Shown: positions 59,201-64,000 of the stretch, piece by piece
Layout of the letters: every line of letters starts with the position of its first letter
Position numbering within the stretch: position 1 is the stretch's first letter
DNA from: Ficedula albicollis
Lineage: Eukaryota; Chordata; Aves; Passeriformes; Muscicapidae
Assembly: GCF_000247815.1 (NCBI RefSeq)
Contig: NC_021678.1
Coordinates: 23,030,321-23,094,320 of the forward strand
Direction of reading: 5' to 3'
DNA length: 64,000 nucleotides
Notes under the pieces: model-generated
Seen by the model: the letters and a program-made list of their open reading frames with translations, nothing else
Databases searched by the model: none
Told to the model about the DNA's origin: nothing
Translations under genes and position numbers: made by a program

Positions 59201-62200
59201 ATATCTAGGAGAACCAGACACATTCCTTTTCTGTCCTACAGGTAAAATGAGCAGAATAATTTTGTTCAGCCTTAAAGGTGGGGGACTGTTACCTTACTGT
59301 TTGAAAAACTGGTTTAACATTTAAGAACTGCCTTAAGGAGTATTTTGGGGTTGATTGAAGAAATTGACTTACACAGAAAAGTTCAATTATTTAGATGTAT
59401 GCAAAGATTTTCCCAAATTTATAAATCTCTAAAAGGCTCAATGCCAAGCAAATAAGGCAGCTTGATAGAATAGTTCAAGAAGTTTGAACTGAGAATTAGG
59501 CTAAAGGAGAATTTATTTTTCTAACTTGAACTGAAATATTTGCTTCTTGAACTAGCAGGTCGTTAGTTGCTAAGGATTTTTTTGAAGTAGATGTAGTCTG
59601 TGCTTGTGACTGTCACTAGTTCCTATTTTTAATAAGATTGCTCACTTCACTAGTCACCAGGTTGCATTTTAATCAAAAATTATTTTTAGTTTATCCACTT
59701 ACAATGCAGTATTGTGGTTCTGATGCAGATCTTAACTTTAGAGACACATGTTCCAGTGTTAAATTTTTAGGTATTTGCACTTTGTAATGAGTGTTGGAGT
59801 TTTCTTATTCTCTTGGATACTATCTGCTGTAACGTGGTCTTGCATTTATGGACTTGATTAATTTTTTTCCTAATTTTGATGTTTGAGTAATTTAAAATAA
59901 TTATCTACCATTTGTTTCTGATATTTATGCTAAATGCCATTCATAATGTCCTTTTTATTTATACTTTAGACTTTTTGGCCTTATTTGATTAATTTTATCA
60001 ATGTTTTTCATTTCCAAGGGTGGTATTATTCTCTCAGTGTGTTTGTGGGACAATTAGGTATGTTGTCACACGTGCATCCTAATAGCAGTGACATTCTCTT
60101 TTCCTATGCAGAGTACTGTGGAACTTTCTGTTACCCAAATGTTGCCCAGTCACCATATTTACGAACTGTAGGAGAAAAACTGCTCCCGGGAATAGAAGTG
60201 TTATGGACAGGTAAAGATTGATGGCTTATTTCTATTATTTTGTTGATGTTAAGTGTTTTCTCATAAGTATTTAGTAAAATAAACTGTTCAATTACTTAGG
60301 GGTTGAATGTTCAAGTATATGCATAGCCCTCTGATTATCCTATTTCCTGCTTAGGTCCGAAAGTTGTATCCAAAGACATTCCGGTAGAATCCATTGAAGA
60401 AGTTTCTAAGATCATCAGGAGAGCACCAGTTATCTGGGATAACATTCATGCTAATGATTATGATCAAAAGAGGCTTTTTCTTGGGCCTTACAAGGGTCGG
60501 TCAACTGAACTCATCCCTCGACTAAAGGGAGTTCTGACCAATCCAAACTGTGAATTTGAAGCCAATTATGTTGCCATTCACACGCTTGCGACCTGGTACA
60601 AGTCTAACATGAATGGAGTGAGAAAAGATGTGGTGATGAGTAAGTATGAGTAACTGTTTGCTGCATCTATGCTTAACCATATGAATCATACCAACTCTGT
60701 GTTTTTAATGATTTTATCTCTTCCTCACCAACTTTTTCTTCTCATGATCACCTAGCCTTTTCTGTTCCCTAGGTAAATGGCAGTTGCCTGAAAGATAGTG
60801 ATCTTGCTTTACAGACTTCCTGGGGCATATCAAAGAATTTCTTAGTTTTGAGAGGTTTCTGTGGTTATGTAATTAACACTCTTGGAAAGCAAGTTTAATG
60901 CCCAAATTTGAAAGGTATCTATGGATATCATTTCATTGGAATAGAAGCAATTCAGACCTGAAGACACCCTGAATGCCAGGATGTCTGGTTTCTGTGTTGG
61001 CATCAGTGGTGACCATAATTTTCCACTTTTTTCTAATTAGTAACTTGTCTTTTTTGTGAAGTAAACCCCTGAGTTACTGAATGCCTTGTCTGACATCTAT
61101 TTTTGCTATTTTAGACTAAGCTAGTGTGATAACTTTAAAAAAATTTGTCTCTGTAGCTGATACTGAAGACAGCACAGTTTCAATCCAGATTAAATTGGAA
61201 AATGAGGGCAGTGATGAAGATATTGAAACAGATGTTCTCTACAGCCCACAAATGGCCCTGAAGTTGGCCTTAACAGAATGGCTGCAGGAATTTGGAGTAC
61301 CTCAGCAATACAGCAGTGAGTATGATTTTATATCATTCTGGGGCTGGTAGAAAAACTATGTTAGATGTTCAGTATTTGTGTTTAGATTAAAGATATTTTA
61401 AAGATTCTGGCAATTTGTACACTTCAGCTGGAAATATTTTCTCCCTTAGTAATTGGGGAACCTTAAGTAAAAAGTAAGAATGCTTGATTACAAGTGTGCT
61501 TGTAATGCTCTGACTGATTGACAGAAGCAATCTTGATGTATTATCCTTTGGCACTTCTGATAGAAGGCAGGAAAGGGTCTGGATCTTGCTAGTCCCAGTT
61601 CTTACTATGCTTCAGTGGAACCTGAGAGAACAGGAGGTGTAGTGGGTTTTTTTTTTTTTTGGAGTTGATGTTAGATTGTCATAAAAACTAGTTCTGGTCC
61701 TGAAGACTGTGTTCTTCCAGTTGTTTTAAGATAATTTTACTTTCCTGAGTTTGTGTGCATAAACCAGCTGAGTACCTTCCAGCACTTTGTATCTTTTTGT
61801 GTACCAGTGGGAGCTTGGGATATGAGGGAAAATCTGTTTTTCTCTAGTGTGGGTTCCAGGTGATCACAGCATCTTTCTGTGGTATCTGGTGATGGAATGG
61901 AGGAGCCTGTTCTCCTAACTGCTCTGGTGCATTTATGCTTTTGAACTTCTGTTGGGTTTTGTATCTTTCTAAAACTCAGCTGCAGCAGAAACACAGTGTG
62001 AGGAGTAGTAATTAAAGTGCCAGTCTTCTTCCATTTTCACAGTATAGTCTAAGTTGGAAGGGACTTCTTGAGATCTCTCTCGGGTATAATGACTTTGGTC
62101 AGGGAGAGTGAGTTAGAGCAGGTTGTCCAAGATTGGATCTGGTAAGGTTTTGAATGTCTCAGTTTTCTCCAGGTTAAAGACAATCTTGAATTTGAAGTAT

Positions 62201-63765
62201 TTAAGCATCATCTTATCATACTAAGCTTTTATTATGAACTGTCCTTTATATTCAAATACAACTTTACCAGTCAGTTGATGGAGAGGGAAAAATAGTTACT
62301 TTGAGGGCTTTTTATTCTGATGACATCATGTAAAATGCTGCTGGCAGCACATAAATGTTAAGTAATTTTCCTAACTTTTTCTTCATCCTATCTTTGCTTA
62401 CCAGTTGTGAAAAGGAAACTTGCAAAACAGAGTCGGTAGTTAGAATTTCATTGACAGAACTGAAGTAGGCAAAGTACCAAAAGGAAGCTGTGCTGATGGG
62501 ATGCTGTGGTAACAAAATCATATATCGTTTGCAGGAGTTGCTGATTCGAATGTTAGTTGGCAGATACTGAAAACTAAACTTGTTTCTTCTTATTCTCAGG
62601 TAGACAAGTGGCCCACAGTGGTGCTAAAACCTCTGTAGGGGATGTAGGGCCACTGGTGGCACCATCCTCTTTAAATGCAGCAACAGTGGTTACCACGGTG
62701 TATCAGGAGCCCATCATGAGCCAGGGTGCGGCGCTGAGCAGTGACTCACCAGCCTTGGCCAAGGAGGAGGAGAAGAAGCAATCTGATGAGGAACCAATGG
62801 ACATGGTGGTGGAAAAACAAGATGATGCAGACAAGAATGCAAACCAGATACTGACAGATATTGCTGAAGCCAAGATGGCAGAGGAGCTGAAGCCAATGGA
62901 TACAGATAAGGAGAGTATAGTTGAGTCAAAGTCTCCAGAGATGTCTATGCAGGAAGACTCTGGTAGTGACATTGCACCTATGCAGACTGATGAGCAAATT
63001 AACAAAGAACATTTTGTGCCTGGGCCAAATGAAAAGCCTCTTTACACAGTAGAACCAGTGACTTTAGAGGACTTACAGCTTCTTGCTGACTTGTTTTACC
63101 TTCCTTATGAACATGGACCCAAAGGTGCACAGATGCTGAGGGAATTCCAGTGGCTTAGAGCAAATAGCAGTGTTGTCAGCGTTAATTGCAAAGGAAAGGA
63201 TGCTGAAAAAGTGAGTGCAAATCTTGTTTGTCTTATTTTATGTCAAAATCCCAAGCAATTTTATCTGTTGTCTGTAATAGAGACTGGTGTTCTACTTTGT
63301 AGCACCTGAAGGATAGTGTAAAATGAACTACAGGTCTCAGCAATTTTCATTCCTCCAGTGGAATCTACTGTTTTAAGCCCTGTAGTGCCACATAGCTATG
63401 TGAAGGCAGTCTGGTATCTGCATTTGACCGGTGTTCCCTGTACTGGCCCCACTTCTAACAGCTGTAGAAAATATCTGTGTGGTAGTCGATCCTGGTAAAA
63501 TGAAGTAATGGATTGCATAGTCTTCCTCCATGTTTAGAATACCTCTCCTCTCTGGGAGCCTGTGTTTGATCTTGTGGATCTTTTTCATAGATAGAAGAAT
63601 GGCGTAACCGAGCAGCCAAGTTTGAAGAGATGTGCAGCTTGGTGATGGGCATGTTCACTCGCCTCTCCAATTGTGCCAACAGGACAATCCTTTATGACAT
63701 GTACTCCTACGTCTGGGATATCAAGAGTATTATGTCAATGGTGAAATCTTTTGTGCAGTGGTTAG
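53003..63765 (+). CDS. OGA: Protein O-GlcNAcase (OGA/MGEA5), 5' ten exons, partial at both ends
   Basis: OGA is the GH84 family beta-N-acetylglucosaminidase that removes O-GlcNAc from Ser/Thr of nuclear and cytoplasmic proteins, opposing OGT. Coding exons: 53003-53057 (partial), 56596-56647, 56972-57069, 58290-58420, 59070-59241, 60112-60210, 60355-60639, 61157-61315, 62600-63210, 63591-63765. They join in frame and follow the human protein almost residue for residue: [20 protein letters not shown], the catalytic Asp pair in LLFDDIDHN, the acidic disordered region with [11 protein letters not shown], and the stalk helices up to VKSFVQWL. The start codon is lost in a C run. The rest of the stalk and the C-terminal acetyltransferase-like domain lie beyond the window. 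A+T-rich introns contrast with KCNIP2. Confidence 0.97.
53207..53284. repeat. 25-base direct repeats flanking a 28-base C run
   Basis: AGGCGGCGTGCGGCTCTTGG plus CCGGG occurs at 53207-53231 and 53260-53284, with pure C at 53232-53259 between. It lies in OGA intron 1, inside the CpG island. Confidence 0.93.
53285..56595 (+). other. OGA intron 1
   Basis: The CpG-rich start ends near 53470, then A+T-rich sequence continues to the acceptor TTGTTGCCCATAG. No exon, RNA gene or recognisable transposon was seen. A TATATAT-rich stretch lies near 56115-56145. Confidence 0.7.
56596..56647 (+). CDS. OGA: OGA exon 2
   Basis: It encodes (G)[16 protein letters not shown] plus two bases of the next Arg. FYGRPW is a GH84 signature near the substrate pocket. 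The 3' splice boundary is GC (AG|GCAAGT). The nearby GT four bases downstream would break the frame, so a GC-AG intron is required. Confidence 0.95.
56972..57069 (+). CDS. OGA: OGA exon 3
   Basis: It encodes (R)[19 protein letters not shown] then [19 protein letters not shown] is a conserved GH84 active-site strand. One difference from human is Glu to Gly in KWGLN. The donor is GTAATT, phase 1. Confidence 0.96.
57070..58289 (+). other. OGA intron 3
   Basis: This is A+T-rich intron ending ATTTCCAG. Nothing further was recognised. Confidence 0.75.
58290..58420 (+). CDS. OGA: OGA exon 4
   Basis: It encodes (E)[19 protein letters not shown] then [32 protein letters not shown] is a conserved barrel strand. 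The donor is GTAAGG, phase 0. Confidence 0.97.
59070..59241 (+). CDS. OGA: OGA exon 5 (catalytic Asp pair)
   Basis: It encodes [20 protein letters not shown] then the stretch ending [10 protein letters not shown]. The adjacent Asp residues in LLFDDID correspond to human Asp174/Asp175, which polarise the substrate acetamido group and act as general acid/base. Both are intact, so the enzyme should be active. Confidence 0.97.
59242..60111 (+). other. OGA intron 5
   Basis: This is A+T-rich intron ending TTTTCCTATGCAG. No other feature was recognised. Confidence 0.75.
60112..60210 (+). CDS. OGA: OGA exon 6
   Basis: It encodes (E)[19 protein letters not shown] then [13 protein letters not shown]. 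Tyr/Cys and the LWTGP stretch completed by exon 7 are conserved in GH84. One change from human is Ser to Ala in NVAQS. Confidence 0.97.
60355..60639 (+). CDS. OGA: OGA exon 7 (end of catalytic domain)
   Basis: This 285-base exon encodes (G)[19 protein letters not shown] through [20 protein letters not shown] to [12 protein letters not shown] and the Asn-Asp-Tyr cluster line the GlcNAc pocket in human OGA. The donor is GTAAGT, phase 1. Confidence 0.97.
60640..61156 (+). other. OGA intron 7
   Basis: This is A+T-rich intron between GTAAGT and TGTCTCTGTAG. No other feature was recognised. Confidence 0.75.
61157..61315 (+). CDS. OGA: OGA exon 8 (acidic linker)
   Basis: It encodes (T)[19 protein letters not shown] then [20 protein letters not shown] and [13 protein letters not shown]. 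It includes the first stalk-associated helix ([15 protein letters not shown]). It is very close to human. Confidence 0.97.
61316..62599 (+). other. OGA intron 8
   Basis: This A+T-rich intron carries a degraded CR1 fragment at about 62035-62180. It ends TTCTTATTCTCAG. Nothing else was recognised. Confidence 0.75.
62035..62180 (-). mobile_element. Decayed CR1-type LINE 3' fragment
   Basis: GTTGGAAGGGACTTCTTGAG...AGATC, followed by GAGCAGGTTGTCCAAGATTG-GATCTGG..TTTTGAATGTCTC, follows the reverse complement of the CR1 3' region (TTGGAAGGGACCTTAAAGAT..., GCAGGTTGCTCAAG..., CAACCTGGCCTTGAA). Many substitutions imply an old copy. CR1 abundance is typical of birds and other sauropsids. Confidence 0.7.
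62600..63210 (+). CDS. OGA: OGA exon 9 (disordered region and stalk)
   Basis: This 611-base exon encodes (S)[19 protein letters not shown] through [18 protein letters not shown], the acidic [20 protein letters not shown] segment and [20 protein letters not shown], to NCKGKDAEK. The first two thirds form the low-complexity insert between catalytic and stalk domains; [20 protein letters not shown] begins the conserved stalk. The human caspase-3 site SVVD aligns with SVGD at 62632-62643. The donor is GTGAGT, phase 0. Confidence 0.97.
63211..63590 (+). other. OGA intron 9
   Basis: This short intron ends CTTTTTCATAG. No other feature was seen. Confidence 0.75.
63591..63765 (+). CDS. OGA: OGA exon 10 (stalk helices)
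   Basis: It encodes [20 protein letters not shown] then [20 protein letters not shown] and [18 protein letters not shown] plus one base, with donor GTAGGT. The helices form part of the dimer-stabilising stalk. The next exons fall outside the window. Confidence 0.96.
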
Positions 63766-64000
63766 GTAGGTGCATTGGGAGCCATTATAATCCCAGATAG
63801 CTTACTTTTTATGTGTGTTTTTAATTAGCCCACGGGGAAAACTGAAGTATTAGGCAAATGTGTTTGCTTGGACACGGGGTCTGTTTTGACCCGGTTTTAA
63901 AGGTTTTCCTGTCTTGCTATTTGAAGCAACGCTTGCAGTGAGTTTGCTTTGCTATTAAAAGTGAAGTCTGCTGGATGCTTAAGATTGGAGACCTTGATTT
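63766..64000 (+). other. OGA intron 10, 5' part
   Basis: The intron starts GTAGGTGC. If retained, the frame adds a short tail ([11 protein letters not shown]) and stops at TAG 63798-63800. The rest has no recognisable feature before the window ends. Confidence 0.8.

Overview
This is a vertebrate genomic window, most likely avian. It holds two genes in head-to-tail orientation on the + strand: KCNIP2 (Kv channel-interacting protein 2, an EF-hand subunit of Kv4 potassium channels) and the first ten exons of OGA (MGEA5, nuclear/cytoplasmic O-GlcNAcase). The same pair is adjacent in the same order in human 10q24. A decayed CR1-type LINE at about 62.04-62.18 kb points to a bird or reptile. The species cannot be named from the sequence.

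Layout. 1-20 is the end of the canonical first coding exon of KCNIP2. 21-43794 is a very long G+C-rich intron region carrying at least four alternative first coding exons (21729, 25660, 33014, 38256) and one weak candidate (2638). All end in splice phase 1, so each can join the shared exons. 43795-47593 holds the palmitoylation-motif exon and the seven common exons of the EF-hand core, ending in TAG. 47594 to about 49680 is the 3' UTR with AATAAA at 49656. About 49.7-51.8 kb is intergenic. About 51.8-53.5 kb is the OGA CpG island with NRF1-like sites and a truncated exon 1. 53058-64000 is A+T-rich intron sequence with OGA exons 2-10; the 3' half of OGA lies beyond the window.

How the KCNIP2 parts work together. 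Every alternative first exon supplies a different N-terminus (palmitoylation motif, amphipathic Cys/Arg-rich helix, or one of three hydrophobic transmembrane-like segments) to one Ca2+-binding core. Two of the hydrophobic exons and the Cys-rich one match isoform-specific N-termini known from the paralogues KCNIP4 and KCNIP1. The multi-promoter design therefore appears to predate the KCNIP duplication and is kept in this locus.

Sequence quality. Six pure C runs (93, 87, 668, 4093, 899 and 28 bases) interrupt the window at G+C-rich repeats or promoters. They are best read as assembly or base-calling artefacts standing in for unresolved sequence. One of them removes the OGA start codon and N-terminus. 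All very long poly-Pro/poly-Gly reading frames come from these runs. The G+C-rich half also contains many two- or three-copy local tandem duplications. No tRNA, rRNA, other ncRNA gene, CRISPR array or intact mobile element was seen.
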